Notes: generated from the letters alone by a model not told the origin. A stretch of DNA of 64,000 nucleotides from CALODP01 sp942492055 (GCA_942492055.1 CALODP010000026.1:1-64000), one strand, 5' to 3'; counted from the stretch's first letter, positions 44,038 to 54,111 are shown. Made by a program: numbers and translations.

Positions 44038-44814
44038 ATGAATAAGAAAGTCTTATTACTATTTGCCCTTCTTTTTTCGGTTACTACATCACTCTTTTCC
44101 CAAACTGATTTTACGGAAAATAATCTGTGTAAATTTGTTATTAAGAAAAGCGGAAGAGAAATCAACGCGAAAGTGAAATCGGTTAAGTTTCACGGGATTA
44201 TTTGGGAAGATGAAAGAACAATTGGCTTTCAAGTAATTTCAAAATTTGAGACCGAGAATAAGGATATTGTTGACTCGGTATTGGTCTATGCCAAAAATGT
44301 AAAGCAATCGTACCAAGATGGAAGATATATTCTTGATATGAGTGACGCTAATTACAAAAAAGGGGAGATAGCGGATCGACGGGTTTTGCAAGATGGTATT
44401 ATTGGGATAAGTATAATGTCTAATAGAGCTGAGAATTTTGAGGCTTATCTTAATGTCTCACCGAGAATACTTAATGCACTTTTTCTGCGAATGAGTTATT
44501 CTTATGGTAAATATAGTAAAGAAAAAACTTACAGTTGTTCATCTGTAGCATTTGGTTTGGGATTAAAAAGTAAGATCGGTAGTTCCGAGATTTTGGGGTC
44601 TGTGAATTACGGTCCAAGATCAGTTTTTGTAGATGGAAGCATTATAGCGAAAAAAGCTCCCAATGGAGGAAAAACCAAATATAGTCCTTATTTGGAGGTG
44701 TTGTATCGGATGAAATTTCTAAAAGATTGGTTATTCGTATCAGTAGGAGGTAGGTATATATTTTCGAATATTACAATTGACGGAAATAATACAAAATTTG
44801 GTGTCAATGTTTGA
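44038..44814 (+). CDS. Secreted protein, possible outer-membrane beta-barrel
   Basis: 258 residues with signal peptide MNKKVLLLFALLFSVTTSLF. The C-terminal half shows alternating hydrophobic strands (AYLNVSPRILNALFLRMSYSYG, SSVAFGLGLKSKIG, EILGSVNYGP, PYLEVLYRMKFL, WLFVSVGGRYIF), the look of a small barrel. It does not end in the usual terminal aromatic. No family recognised. It is preceded by 275 bases without other features and stands alone. Confidence 0.6.
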   Translation: MNKKVLLLFALLFSVTTSLFSQTDFTENNLCKFVIKKSGREINAKVKSVKFHGIIWEDERTIGFQVISKFETENKDIVDSVLVYAKNVKQSYQDGRYILDMSDANYKKGEIADRRVLQDGIIGISIMSNRAENFEAYLNVSPRILNALFLRMSYSYGKYSKEKTYSCSSVAFGLGLKSKIGSSEILGSVNYGPRSVFVDGSIIAKKAPNGGKTKYSPYLEVLYRMKFLKDWLFVSVGGRYIFSNITIDGNNTKFGVNV

Positions 44815-44982
44815 TTCGGAATTCGAATTAATGAAATATAGAGTTGATTTGTTTGAGCCAATAGAGGGAAATAAATATTTTTGCAGATGATTGTTTTCTT
44901 GAAAAATAAATATGCTAAATGGGGACTGAATTATATTAAATATTGATTATGTTAGTTTCGTGAAAGTAAAAAAGGAGTGGAT

Positions 44983-45588
44983 GTGATTACGAAGATGAGT
45001 CGGGAAGAGTTATTTAATTTATCAGATACGCGGTATAAACGAGCCAAGGAAATCATTGAGGAATTAAAACTTATTGAGACTTGGGAAGAGACCGGAGCTA
45101 CGATTAACACGGTCGGATCGGTAAGAACAAACCTTTTGATGAAGCATAGGGATATCGATTTTCATATCTATTCCGAAGAATTTGATATTAAAGAAAGCTT
45201 TGCGGCTATCGCAAAAATATCTGACAACAATAGGGTTAAGAGGGTACAGTACGGGAATCTTATTGAAGCAGAAGATCGTTGTTTGGAATGGCATCTTTTC
45301 TACGAAGCTGAAAAGGGGGAAGAGTGGCAGATTGATTTGATTCATATATTGAACGATTCTCCGTACAAAGGATATTTCGAGAAAGTAGCGGATCGCATTA
45401 ATGATGTAATGGATGATGAGAAAAGGGAAGCAATACTCAGAATCAAAAATGATATTCCCGAAGGGAAAAAAGTAATGGGAATAAATATCTATAAGGCGGT
45501 TATTAAGGACGGAGTAAGAGATTATTCTCGATTTCTTGATTGGGAAGAAGATAACGGAGAGAACGGAATTGTAGAGTGGATGCCGTAA
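44983..45588 (+). CDS. Nucleotidyltransferase-fold protein
   Basis: About 201 residues, cytoplasmic. The segment ATINTVGSVRTNLLMKHRDIDFHIYS has the G-S ... D-x-D pattern of the polymerase-beta-like nucleotidyltransferase fold, and WQIDLIHI could supply the third carboxylate. Family function is uncertain; such proteins often adenylylate small molecules, but no antibiotic-resistance signature is seen. GTG 44983 is chosen because AAAGGAG lies 5 bases before it; another GTG six bases earlier overlaps that site. Confidence 0.65.
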   Translation: MITKMSREELFNLSDTRYKRAKEIIEELKLIETWEETGATINTVGSVRTNLLMKHRDIDFHIYSEEFDIKESFAAIAKISDNNRVKRVQYGNLIEAEDRCLEWHLFYEAEKGEEWQIDLIHILNDSPYKGYFEKVADRINDVMDDEKREAILRIKNDIPEGKKVMGINIYKAVIKDGVRDYSRFLDWEEDNGENGIVEWMP

Positions 45589-45607
45589 CTAATTGACATG
45601 ATTTAAT

Positions 45608-45636
45608 AAAAAAGGCGACCAATTTGGTCGCCTTAA
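45608..45636 (-). terminator. Terminator of the groESL operon
   Basis: GGCGACC-AATTT-GGTCGCC; on the minus strand it is followed by six T residues, just beyond the groEL stop. Confidence 0.88.
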
Positions 45637-45659
45637 ATTTATCGAATGATTGGAATCTA

Positions 45660-47303
45660 TTAATACATTCCGCCCATTCCGCCCATTCCACCCATATCAG
45701 GCATTGCAGGCATAGCTTTTTCATCTTCTTTCTTTTCGAAGATAACAGCTTCTGTAGTCAACAATAATGAAGAAACCGAAGCAGCATTCTCCAAAGCTGT
45801 TCTTGTAACCTTAGTAGGATCAATAACACCTGCTTTGATCAAGTTTTCGTAAACTTCAGTAGCAGCATTGAATCCGTAATCGTCCTTACCTTCGAGAACT
45901 TTATTTAATACAACAGCTCCTTCCAATCCGGCGTTGTTAACGATCTGTTTCATTGGCTCAACCATAGCTTTCTGAATGATCTTAACACCGGTTGTCTGGT
46001 CAGCGTTTTCACCTTCAACAGTATCAAGAATAGCAGCGCCTCTAACCAAAGCAACACCACCACCAGGAACAATACCTTCTTCAACAGCTGCTCTTGTAGC
46101 GTGAAGAGCGTCTTCAACTCTGGCTTTTTTCTCTTTCATTTCAACTTCGGTAGCAGCACCGATTTTCAATACTGCAACACCACCGGATAACTTAGCAAGT
46201 CTTTCCTGTAGTTTTTCTCTGTCGTAATCGGAAGAAGTGTTAGCGATCTGACCTTTAATCTCGTTGATTCTTTTCTTGATATCATCATTTGAGCCAGAAC
46301 CCTCGACGATTGTTGTGTTGTCTTTGTCGATAACGATTTTCTTAGCTGTACCCAAGAATTCAACAGTAGCGTTTTCTAATTTGTATCCTCTCTCTTCGGA
46401 GATTACAGTACCACCTGTCAAAACGGCGATATCTTCCAACATAGCTTTTCTTCTGTCGCCAAATCCAGGAGCCTTGACAGCTGCGATTTTCAAAGTACCT
46501 CTTAATTTGTTAACTACCAAAGTAGCCAATGCTTCACCTTCGAGGTCTTCTGCGATGATTAACAATCCTCTACCGGACTGAGCAACTTTCTCAAGAACAG
46601 GTAAAAGATCTTTCATGTTTGAGATTTTTTTATCGTGAATCAAGATGAAAGGATCTTCTAAGATTGCTTCCATTGATTCTGAGTCAGTTACGAAATAAGG
46701 AGATAAGTATCCGCGATCGAACTGCATCCCTTCAACCCAGCCTAATTCGGTTTCTGTACTTTTAGCTTCTTCAACGGTGATAACACCATCTTTACCAACT
46801 TTTTCCATAGCGTCAGCGATAAGATCACCGATAGCTTTGTCGTTGTTAGCTGAGATAGATCCAACCTGAGCAATTTCGTCTCTTCCTTCGATATCTCTGC
46901 TTAATCCTCTCAAGTATTCGATAACTTTAGCAGTAGCTATATCGATACCTCTTTTCAAATCCATTGGATTTGCACCGGCTGTAACGTTTTTCAAACCTTC
47001 TCTGTAGATAGCCTGAGCCAAAACAGTAGCAGTAGTAGTACCGTCACCGGCAACGTCACTGGTTTTGGATGCAACTTCTTTGACCATCTGAGCGCCCATG
47101 TTTTCAACTGCGTCTTCCAATTCGATTTCTTTAGCGACAGAAACACCATCTTTAGTTACAGTAGGAGCACCGAATTTTTTTTCGATAACTACGTTTCTAC
47201 CTTTGGGGCCTAAAGTTACTTTAACGGCGTTAGCGAGTTTGTCAACACCAACTTTCAAACCGCTACGAGCTTCACTGCCGAATTCAACTAATTTTGAAGC
47301 CAT
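45660..47303 (-). CDS. groEL: Chaperonin GroEL
   Basis: 547 residues, the 60 kDa subunit of the ATP-driven folding cage. Hallmarks: N-terminal VTLGPKGRNVVIEKKFGAP, VAGDGTTTATVLAQAI with the ATPase aspartate (DGTTT), apical-domain stretch GYLSPYFVTD, AALHATR-like ALHATRAAVEEGIVPGGG and the C-terminal GGM tail (MGGMGGMGGMY). Start ATG with GGAGG 7 bases upstream. It follows groES by 41 bases in one operon under the CIRCE element at 47670. Confidence 0.98.
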   Translation of the reverse strand: MASKLVEFGSEARSGLKVGVDKLANAVKVTLGPKGRNVVIEKKFGAPTVTKDGVSVAKEIELEDAVENMGAQMVKEVASKTSDVAGDGTTTATVLAQAIYREGLKNVTAGANPMDLKRGIDIATAKVIEYLRGLSRDIEGRDEIAQVGSISANNDKAIGDLIADAMEKVGKDGVITVEEAKSTETELGWVEGMQFDRGYLSPYFVTDSESMEAILEDPFILIHDKKISNMKDLLPVLEKVAQSGRGLLIIAEDLEGEALATLVVNKLRGTLKIAAVKAPGFGDRRKAMLEDIAVLTGGTVISEERGYKLENATVEFLGTAKKIVIDKDNTTIVEGSGSNDDIKKRINEIKGQIANTSSDYDREKLQERLAKLSGGVAVLKIGAATEVEMKEKKARVEDALHATRAAVEEGIVPGGGVALVRGAAILDTVEGENADQTTGVKIIQKAMVEPMKQIVNNAGLEGAVVLNKVLEGKDDYGFNAATEVYENLIKAGVIDPTKVTRTALENAASVSSLLLTTEAVIFEKKEDEKAMPAMPDMGGMGGMGGMY

Positions 47304-47344
47304 GTTTTTCCTCCATTTATTTTCTTTAATTCAATTTTTTGATG

Positions 47345-47638
47345 TTAGCCGATAATACCGTAAATATCAGATTCTCTCATGATCAGATATTCTTCTCCTT
47401 CAACGGAGATCTCGGTTCCACCGTATTTACCATATAAAACAGCGTCTCCAACCTTGACGGTTAATTCGGTAAGTTTTCCGTCTTCAACTCTACCCGGACC
47501 AACTGCAACGATAGTACCTTCGATTGGTTTTTCTTTTGCTGTATCAGGTAAAATAATTCCACCTGCTGTTTTTTCTTCTGCTTGCTTAGGTTTTACGATT
47601 ACACGATCAGCTAATGGTTTAATTTTGAAATCAGCCAT
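47345..47638 (-). CDS. groES: Co-chaperonin GroES
   Basis: 98 residues, the heptameric lid of GroEL. Motifs: KPLADRVIVKP, the mobile loop EEKTAGGIILPDTAKEKP, GTIVAVGPGR, VKVGDAVLYGKYGGTE and the ending EEYLIMRESDIYGII. ATG 47638 follows AAAGGAGG. An upstream in-frame ATG (47680) lies within the CIRCE operator and is rejected. Confidence 0.98.
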   Translation of the reverse strand: MADFKIKPLADRVIVKPKQAEEKTAGGIILPDTAKEKPIEGTIVAVGPGRVEDGKLTELTVKVGDAVLYGKYGGTEISVEGEEYLIMRESDIYGIIG

Positions 47639-47669
47639 TTTATAATCCTCCTTTTGGAAAAATGATTTA

Positions 47670-47696
47670 TTAGCACTCAATATTAACGAGTGCTAA
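47670..47696 (-). promoter_or_regulatory. CIRCE operator (HrcA binding site)
   Basis: Exact consensus TTAGCACTC-N9-GAGTGCTAA, 31 bases upstream of the groES start. The HrcA repressor binds this element and releases it on heat shock; hrcA itself is not in the window. Confidence 0.97.
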
Positions 47697-47799
47697 TTTA
47701 CTAAACATAGTTATTCAATTCAAGGTTCTTAAACAGAATGAGGAATACTCCGGTTCCCAAATGAATGAAAAATTATCGTAAGTTACGTTTTGACATGCG

Positions 47800-47849
47800 G
47801 TTACGATTTTTTAACTGAGTAAAATAATTTCAGTTAAAAACTTTGTAAC
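47800..47849 (+). promoter_or_regulatory. Long imperfect inverted repeat upstream of the RND operon
   Basis: GTTAC-n4-TTTTAACTGA, an 11-base centre, then TCAGTTAAAA-n5-GTAAC. The inner arms pair perfectly. It lies 63 bases before the adaptor ATG, a suitable place for a dimeric repressor site or a promoter-overlapping operator. A third GTTACG is at about 47782. No regulator gene is adjacent. Confidence 0.5.
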
Positions 47850-47912
47850 TTTTTCCCCCTTTCGTTCGTCATAACTAGCGAAACAAATAAATACCGAAAA
47901 ACGGGGGATGAA

Positions 47913-49103
47913 ATGAATAAGTTGGTAAAAGTTGGAGTAGCTCTTTTGATTGTAACGGTTGGGATAACCGGTATGATAATGCTAAGCTCAACTCAGAAGG
48001 AAAGTAAAAAAAGAGAAGAGAAGAAAAATGTAAGAACTGTTGAAACAAGTAAGCTGAAATTCGGTGATCATAAAATTTTGATTGAAGGGAACGGTCTTAT
48101 TGAGTCGCAAAAGGATTTGGAAATTGTTTCCGAAGCAACAGGAAGAATTCTTTTTGCGAAAAACAATCTGAAGAGTGGTACCAGAATTACCGGGGGGGAA
48201 GTTTTGGTAGAGATCGATTCGAGAGAGGTTAAGAATACTCTCTATTCCCTTCGATCAGATTTAATAAATACTCTGGCTCGGTTTCTTCCCGAGTTGAATA
48301 TTCAGGATAGCAAGGCTTATGACAATTGGTATGCTTTCTTTTCCAAATTGGAAATCGAGAAAGATTTGCCGGCTCTTCCGGAAACATTAAGTTCACAAGA
48401 AAAAATACTTATCAGTTCGAGAGAGATTTATACGAAATATTTCCGGGCGAGAAATCAGGAGATCCTTGTTTCTAAGTATCAAATCAAAGCTCCTTTTAAC
48501 GGATATATTACTTCTAACGGGTTGATAGAAAACTCTTATGTCTCTATGGGACAAAAGCTTTTTTCCGCTAGTGATGTTGATAATCTTGAAATAGCGATTC
48601 CTCTTCTGGTTGAAGAAATTGGTTTGATAAATTGCGATTGCAATCCGAAGGTTAGAATAATCGCGGAGAACAATAGTGAAGTATATTTGGAAGGGCGTCT
48701 GGTTAGGAAGCAAGCTAACTTGATAGAAAACTCCCAAACAATGAATGTATACGTCAATTTCAGAAACCCTAAACTTAACACATATTTTCTACCGGGTAAT
48801 TATGTAAAAGTAGAAATCGAAGGGAAGATGTTTAAGAATGTAGCCAAGATACCTCGACACTTGATTACCGAAGATTGTTGTGTTTATACTTTCGAAGAGG
48901 GAAAACTAAACAAAAGAAAAATTAATCCGGTTGTTAACCAGAAAGATGATATGATGATAAAAAATACTTTGCCGGATGAAACTCATATAGTAACCACAAT
49001 TTTGCAGAAACCCTTGGTGGGGATGGAGTTGAAATCGATTAACGAAGTAGCGTTGAATGTAGTAGATTCTCTTTACAATACCAGTATCGTGGCAAACAAA
49101 TAG
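47913..49103 (+). CDS. RND efflux periplasmic adaptor (membrane fusion protein)
   Basis: 396 residues. N-terminal membrane anchor or signal (about 5-25: VGVALLIVTVGITGMIML). The biotinyl-lipoyl-like domain is split by a short helical hairpin: IEGNGLIESQKDLEIVSEATGRILF ... GEVLVEIDSREV, later YQIKAPFNGYITSNGLIENSYVSMGQKLF. Beta-barrel and membrane-proximal domains follow (FLPGNYVKVEIEG). It connects the inner-membrane pump encoded 9 bases downstream to an outer-membrane channel, which is not encoded here. ATG 47913 follows GGGGG. Confidence 0.92.
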   Translation: MNKLVKVGVALLIVTVGITGMIMLSSTQKESKKREEKKNVRTVETSKLKFGDHKILIEGNGLIESQKDLEIVSEATGRILFAKNNLKSGTRITGGEVLVEIDSREVKNTLYSLRSDLINTLARFLPELNIQDSKAYDNWYAFFSKLEIEKDLPALPETLSSQEKILISSREIYTKYFRARNQEILVSKYQIKAPFNGYITSNGLIENSYVSMGQKLFSASDVDNLEIAIPLLVEEIGLINCDCNPKVRIIAENNSEVYLEGRLVRKQANLIENSQTMNVYVNFRNPKLNTYFLPGNYVKVEIEGKMFKNVAKIPRHLITEDCCVYTFEEGKLNKRKINPVVNQKDDMMIKNTLPDETHIVTTILQKPLVGMELKSINEVALNVVDSLYNTSIVANK

Positions 49104-49112
49104 GAAGGGAAG

Positions 49113-52100
49113 ATGTTAAAGAAGTTTACGGAATATTTCATTAAAAACTCCGCGGTATCCAACTGGATAATGCTTGTGATCATGATCGCGGGAATATACG
49201 CTTTGTTCAATTTGACCAAAAGAAACGATCCGAAATTTGAGATCGAAACAATTTCCATAAATACACCTTATCCCGGTGCTTCCGCTATTGAAGTTGAGGA
49301 AGGCATTGTCGTAAAGATCGAGGAAAGGTTACGCGGAATGGAAGGAGTCGAAAAGATTCGCTCATGGTCTTCCGACGGTTGGGGAACTGTTGATGTTGAT
49401 ATCATTCCCGATTACGATATGAACAAAGCTTTACAAAATGTAAAGAATGTAGTTAACTCTATCGGATCTTATCCGATGGAAGCCGAGAAGCCGATAATTA
49501 ATCAGGATACTCAGTGGACCAGAGCGCTTCTTCTTAGTATTTACGGTACCGATGATTTGGTTACATTGAAGAAGATTGTAGAAGAGTTTCGAGATGAGCT
49601 TTTGGCTACCGGTGTTGTTTCCAATATAAATGTTTGGGGCGTTCCGACTCGTGAATTCTCTGTTGAGGTTTCTCCCGAAACTCTAATCAGATACAAACTT
49701 ACGATAGGTGATATTGCACAAGCGGTCAGAAATTCGAATCTTAATATCTCTTCCGGTTCAATTGTAACCGATAATCAGGAAATTCTGATCAGATCATATA
49801 ATAAGAAGTATGATTCCCGCGAGTTGGCGAAAATTGAGGTTGTTTCTTCTATCGACGGACAAAAGATTCTGCTCGGAGAAATATGCACGGTAGTGGAACA
49901 ATGGCCGGAAAATGTTTTCTTCCCTGAGAACAAAGGGCACAAAGCTATCGGTTTTGCCGCGATGTATAATAACAATGAAGACGCTTTGGTAATAACCGAA
50001 ACCACGGAAGCATTGGCAAAAAAATATGAAGCAAAGTATAACGGACTGATTCATTTCGATACTTTCCTTAAGGATACGCAATATCTCGAAGAACGACTTG
50101 AGCTTATGACTGAAAACGGTATTCTCGGTTTGGTTCTTGTTATCGTTATTCTTAGCATTTTTCTAAATGTCAGAATGTCTTTCTGGGTCTCTCTCGGTAT
50201 TCCAATTTCATTGCTTGGAATGTTCTTCACTCTCTGGACTTTGGGGATCAGCATCAACGAGTATAGTCTTTTCGGAATGATAATGGTGATCGGTATTTTG
50301 GTTGACGACGGAATTATCATCGGAGAAAGCATATACGCGCAGTACGAAAAATATGGAAAGAAGCCTTTCCAAGCGGCTGTGGATGGTACTCTGGAAGTGA
50401 TTAAGCCGGTTACGATTTCGATTCTTACGACAATAGTCGCTTTTGTTCCTTACTTCTACTTTTACGGATTCTTGGGGAAATATGTATGGCAAATCGCTGC
50501 TGTTGTAATTATTGCTTTACTTTTCTCTCTAGTGGAAGCGATGATTATTTTGCCTACTCATCTTGCTCATTCGAAAGCGTTAGAAGGGAAGAAGACTAAT
50601 GATATAAATTTCTTTTCCAGATTGCGAGCCAGGCTTGATGTAGCAATATCTTATTTGATAAACAAACTATACGGTCCGTTTCTTAAGTATTGTATCCGAA
50701 ATCGTTGGGCAGTTTTGGCTTCGGTATTTGCCGTAGTTTTGATTATTACCGGATTATTCATGGGAACTCATGTAAGAGCGCAATTTTTTCCAGAAATCGA
50801 ACCACCTTTTGCGCGATTGGAAGTTGAGGTTCCTGCAGGTACTTCCGCAAATGTTTCCGACGAATTGCGAGATAGATTGGTTGATAAAGCCTTGGAGTTC
50901 GGAAAAGAATGGCAAGCAGAGAGGGGAATGGAAAATACTCCGATTGAAAATCATTTCTCATGGATGAACGGAAACAGTATCAACATATTTTTCTGCTTAC
51001 CTACGGTAGATAATAGAAATTTCTCAATAAGTGAATTTTCAAACGCCTTGAGCGAATATATGGGAGATGTTCCGGAAGCTGAGAATGTTATTTGCGGTGG
51101 ATTCTCTTTTGGAGGTTCTCCCATATCGGTGAGATTTTCCAGTCACGATTATAGCCAGTTGATGAAGGCGAAAGATTTACTGAAAAAAGAATTACAAAAA
51201 ATAGATGGTGTTAAGGACATCAGAGATGATACCCCTTTGGGAAATACGGAATTTGTAGTCTCCCTGAAACCGAAAGGAAAAGCTCTCGGATTTACCTTAA
51301 GAGATCTAACTACGCAATTGCGTCAGGGATTTTACGGACAAGAGGTAATGCGTCTGCAAAAAGGGCGTGATGAAATGAAACTTTGGGTTCGTTTCAAAAA
51401 AGAGGATCGTATGGCTATCAGCCAGGTAGAGAATCTTAAGGTGAGAACACCCCAAGGAGAGTTTGTTCCTTTCAAAGAGGTGGCGGAATACAGAAACCAG
51501 AGAAGTATCAGAAGAATTCGTCATGAAAACGGTGAACGAGCTGTTACGGTCTACGCGGAAATGGATTATTCGAAAAATGATCTCTCTGTTGTGTTGAAGG
51601 AATTGAATAGTGTGGTAGTTCCTGATATTTTGAAGAAAGTTGACGGAGTAACCAGAAGTTACGGCGGACAATCCGAAGAGATGGGTAAGATAATGGGCTC
51701 GGTTACTTATTCGATGGGGATAGCTCTTTTGGTGATGTTTACGATCTTGATGTTCCTTTTGAAATCATATTGGCAGACAATTGTTATCATGTCTCTGATT
51801 CCATTGGGAGTTATCGGTTCTGTTATCGGGCATTATTTCCTCGGAATACCGATAAATATATTATCCTTCTTAGGAATAGTGGCTTTGGCCGGTATTATCG
51901 TGAACGATTCGGTTGTGCTTGTGGATAAGTACAACAGATTAATAGCCGAGGGAATTGATGTAAAGGATGCATTATTTGAAGCCGGATTGTCTCGCTTCAG
52001 ACCGATTATTCTTACTACAATTACTACCGCTGCCGGATTAATGCCGATTATTACTATGACCAGTGTTCAAGGTAAGTTCCTTGTCCCAATGGCCGTTTCA

Positions 52101-52241
52101 GTTGCTTTCGGATTAATGTTCGGTACTTTGCTGACTTTATTGGCTCTTCCGAGCAGTCTCTACGCAATCAGCGATATCAGAAAATTCTTCAACAGAAAGA
52201 AGAGTCGTCCGGAACTTGAGCCGGCATATAAATTAAAATAG
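49113..52241 (+). CDS. RND-family efflux transporter permease (AcrB-like)
   Basis: 1042 residues, the standard size, with 12 predicted membrane helices in two repeats, each with a large periplasmic loop. The proton-relay aspartates are in VIGILVDDGIIIGESIY (TM4). Other family landmarks are PYPGASAIEVEEGIVVKIEERL near the N terminus and the second-half GIVALAGIIVNDSVVLVDKYN. The combination fits the HAE-type or related drug/envelope-stress exporters rather than heavy-metal pumps. Energised by proton antiport. Substrates are unknown. It forms a two-gene operon with the adaptor and ends at a terminator. Confidence 0.95.
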   Translation: MLKKFTEYFIKNSAVSNWIMLVIMIAGIYALFNLTKRNDPKFEIETISINTPYPGASAIEVEEGIVVKIEERLRGMEGVEKIRSWSSDGWGTVDVDIIPDYDMNKALQNVKNVVNSIGSYPMEAEKPIINQDTQWTRALLLSIYGTDDLVTLKKIVEEFRDELLATGVVSNINVWGVPTREFSVEVSPETLIRYKLTIGDIAQAVRNSNLNISSGSIVTDNQEILIRSYNKKYDSRELAKIEVVSSIDGQKILLGEICTVVEQWPENVFFPENKGHKAIGFAAMYNNNEDALVITETTEALAKKYEAKYNGLIHFDTFLKDTQYLEERLELMTENGILGLVLVIVILSIFLNVRMSFWVSLGIPISLLGMFFTLWTLGISINEYSLFGMIMVIGILVDDGIIIGESIYAQYEKYGKKPFQAAVDGTLEVIKPVTISILTTIVAFVPYFYFYGFLGKYVWQIAAVVIIALLFSLVEAMIILPTHLAHSKALEGKKTNDINFFSRLRARLDVAISYLINKLYGPFLKYCIRNRWAVLASVFAVVLIITGLFMGTHVRAQFFPEIEPPFARLEVEVPAGTSANVSDELRDRLVDKALEFGKEWQAERGMENTPIENHFSWMNGNSINIFFCLPTVDNRNFSISEFSNALSEYMGDVPEAENVICGGFSFGGSPISVRFSSHDYSQLMKAKDLLKKELQKIDGVKDIRDDTPLGNTEFVVSLKPKGKALGFTLRDLTTQLRQGFYGQEVMRLQKGRDEMKLWVRFKKEDRMAISQVENLKVRTPQGEFVPFKEVAEYRNQRSIRRIRHENGERAVTVYAEMDYSKNDLSVVLKELNSVVVPDILKKVDGVTRSYGGQSEEMGKIMGSVTYSMGIALLVMFTILMFLLKSYWQTIVIMSLIPLGVIGSVIGHYFLGIPINILSFLGIVALAGIIVNDSVVLVDKYNRLIAEGIDVKDALFEAGLSRFRPIILTTITTAAGLMPIITMTSVQGKFLVPMAVSVAFGLMFGTLLTLLALPSSLYAISDIRKFFNRKKSRPELEPAYKLK

Positions 52242-52261
52242 GCTTTCAAGCACTCCTTATA

Positions 52262-52302
52262 TAAAGCCTGTCTTCAGTTCAATTGAGGACGGGCTTTTTT
52301 GT
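52262..52302 (+). terminator. Terminator after the RND operon
   Basis: AAGCCTGTC pairs with GACGGGCTT (one wobble), followed by T5. Confidence 0.8.
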
Positions 52303-52476
52303 GTTTATGCGCAAAGATGTGAAGCGATAGAATTAATAAATTGCTTTCCAGAGCTTTTCCTATTAACTTCTTTCCAATACCTAAAAGGTCGATTTGGATC
52401 TTATGATGTGAGGGCAATAAGTTACCGTTTCTCCCGAAACCTTGACTTTTATTCATCATAAATAAAGAGGGTAAAA

Positions 52477-54099
52477 ATGAAATCGATTAGTGTCTCTCTG
52501 TTTCTTTTATTCCTTAATTGTACACTCTTTTCTCAGCTAATTTCTAACTGGGAAGTGATGTGGGATCCTCCGGGAAATTATTATGGAATGGCCAAAATGT
52601 TTGAAACTGACAGTGAAGGGAATATTTATGTTGCCGGTTCTATTTACGATATGAATCGAAATCAGGATGTTGCCGTAATAAAATATGATAAAGAGGGAAA
52701 CGAACTTTGGGTGAAAATTTATGATATTGGGACTCATGATCAACCTATCGGGATTGTCTTCGATACTGAAGAAAATCCGATTATCGGTATGAAAGGAAAC
52801 TCCAGTTCGGTTTATTATGAGGTGTTTCATTTTGTGAAGTATTCAAAATCGGGGGAGCTCTTACTAGGAAAGGAACTCTCATTAATGAATCCGAATACAA
52901 ATAGAGAAATGCTAGGGCTTGCGCATAATCTGTTCGAAGATAATTTCGGAAATATTATTCTTTGTGGCGGATCGAATGAAATTATTTGGCACATGAAAAT
53001 GACTGAACTAGGTACAATTGCCGGAAGCAGCACAGATACACTTTCTCTTCCTACAACTCTTTCATATTATGATTCTCATAATGGTTTCATAAATCCCTCT
53101 ACTGGTGATATGTATGTTACTTCTCTTCTTCATGATAGGGGAGACAGCACGTGGTACAGAAGCTATCTTACCAAAATGGATAATAGCGGTAAAATAGAAT
53201 GGACGAAGCTACTTTATGATTTCGGTATAACCGAAACCTACTGGTGGCTTGAAAAAGCATTGATAAGAAACGACGGCGCAATCAATCTTGCGATGCAAGT
53301 TTCAAGAAGCGTAGGAGATAGTTCCTCTGTTTGGAATTATCCGAAAGTAATGCAGATAAACACCGACGGAGAAATTGCTTGGGATTATACTTTTGAGAAT
53401 TCTCCCGGATTTAATATGAGTACTTCTATCGATAATATATGTTTTGATGTGGGACAGAATATTCTTGCCACCGGTTCGATTGATAACAAGGCTTTCGTGG
53501 CCAAATTTTCGGGAGCAGGGGAGAAGACTTGGCTGAAAAGAGATCCTTCTCTTTCGGTTGGGGAACATATTATTTGCGATGTAAGAGATCCGATTGGGGC
53601 TCTGTACGATTCCCTCGGTAATGCCGTTATTGTAAAATACAACGAACAAGGGGACGCGATTTACAGATATAAAATTGACGGAAAGAGTCTTTATTATCCC
53701 GCATACGTAAATGATATGAAGCTTGATACAGACAAAAGTATATTACTTACCGGAGCAAATTACGGCTCTTCCTATTATTATCTTACGATGAGAATTACCG
53801 ATTTCGCGTTGCCGGTTGAGGAAGAGAATCTTCCGATTGATTATTATATGATTGATAATTACCCGAATCCATTTAACCCCGGAACGACGATAAGATATAC
53901 CGTACCGAAGGAGGGAAAGATTTCACTAAGTATCTATAATCTTCTTGGTGAGAAGGTTGTTTCATTGCTTAATAAAAATGTATCGGAAGGAGAACATGAA
54001 ATTTATTTCGACGCTTCCAAACTTACAAGCGGTTCATATTTCTGCGTGATGGAGGGGAGCGGTGTAAGAAAAATTACAAAAATGCTCCTTCTTAAATAG
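52477..54099 (+). CDS. T9SS-sorted secreted beta-propeller protein (SBBP-like)
   Basis: 540 residues. Signal peptide 1-19 (MKSISVSLFLLFLNCTLF). The passenger is built of repeats of the form D-x-x-G-N-I-Y-V-A-G-S ... VIKYDKEGNELWVK, later GKIEWTKLLYDFG, GEIAWDYTFEN and AVIVKYNEQGDAIYRYK, i.e. an SBBP/NHL-like propeller. The sorting tail starts NYPNPFNPGTTIRYTV and ends RKITKMLLLK. Expected on the cell surface; binding or structural role inferred only. Monocistronic. Confidence 0.85.
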   Translation: MKSISVSLFLLFLNCTLFSQLISNWEVMWDPPGNYYGMAKMFETDSEGNIYVAGSIYDMNRNQDVAVIKYDKEGNELWVKIYDIGTHDQPIGIVFDTEENPIIGMKGNSSSVYYEVFHFVKYSKSGELLLGKELSLMNPNTNREMLGLAHNLFEDNFGNIILCGGSNEIIWHMKMTELGTIAGSSTDTLSLPTTLSYYDSHNGFINPSTGDMYVTSLLHDRGDSTWYRSYLTKMDNSGKIEWTKLLYDFGITETYWWLEKALIRNDGAINLAMQVSRSVGDSSSVWNYPKVMQINTDGEIAWDYTFENSPGFNMSTSIDNICFDVGQNILATGSIDNKAFVAKFSGAGEKTWLKRDPSLSVGEHIICDVRDPIGALYDSLGNAVIVKYNEQGDAIYRYKIDGKSLYYPAYVNDMKLDTDKSILLTGANYGSSYYYLTMRITDFALPVEEENLPIDYYMIDNYPNPFNPGTTIRYTVPKEGKISLSIYNLLGEKVVSLLNKNVSEGEHEIYFDASKLTSGSYFCVMEGSGVRKITKMLLLK

Positions 54100-54111
54100 C
54101 CATACAATTTT

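Noticed and set aside
46264..47355. Open frames antisense to groEL
   Set aside because: Shadows of the strongly conserved groEL codons; no ribosome site or family match.
52274..52459. A 61-codon minus-strand frame after the RND operon
   Set aside because: It overlaps the operon terminator and has no ribosome site or known motif.
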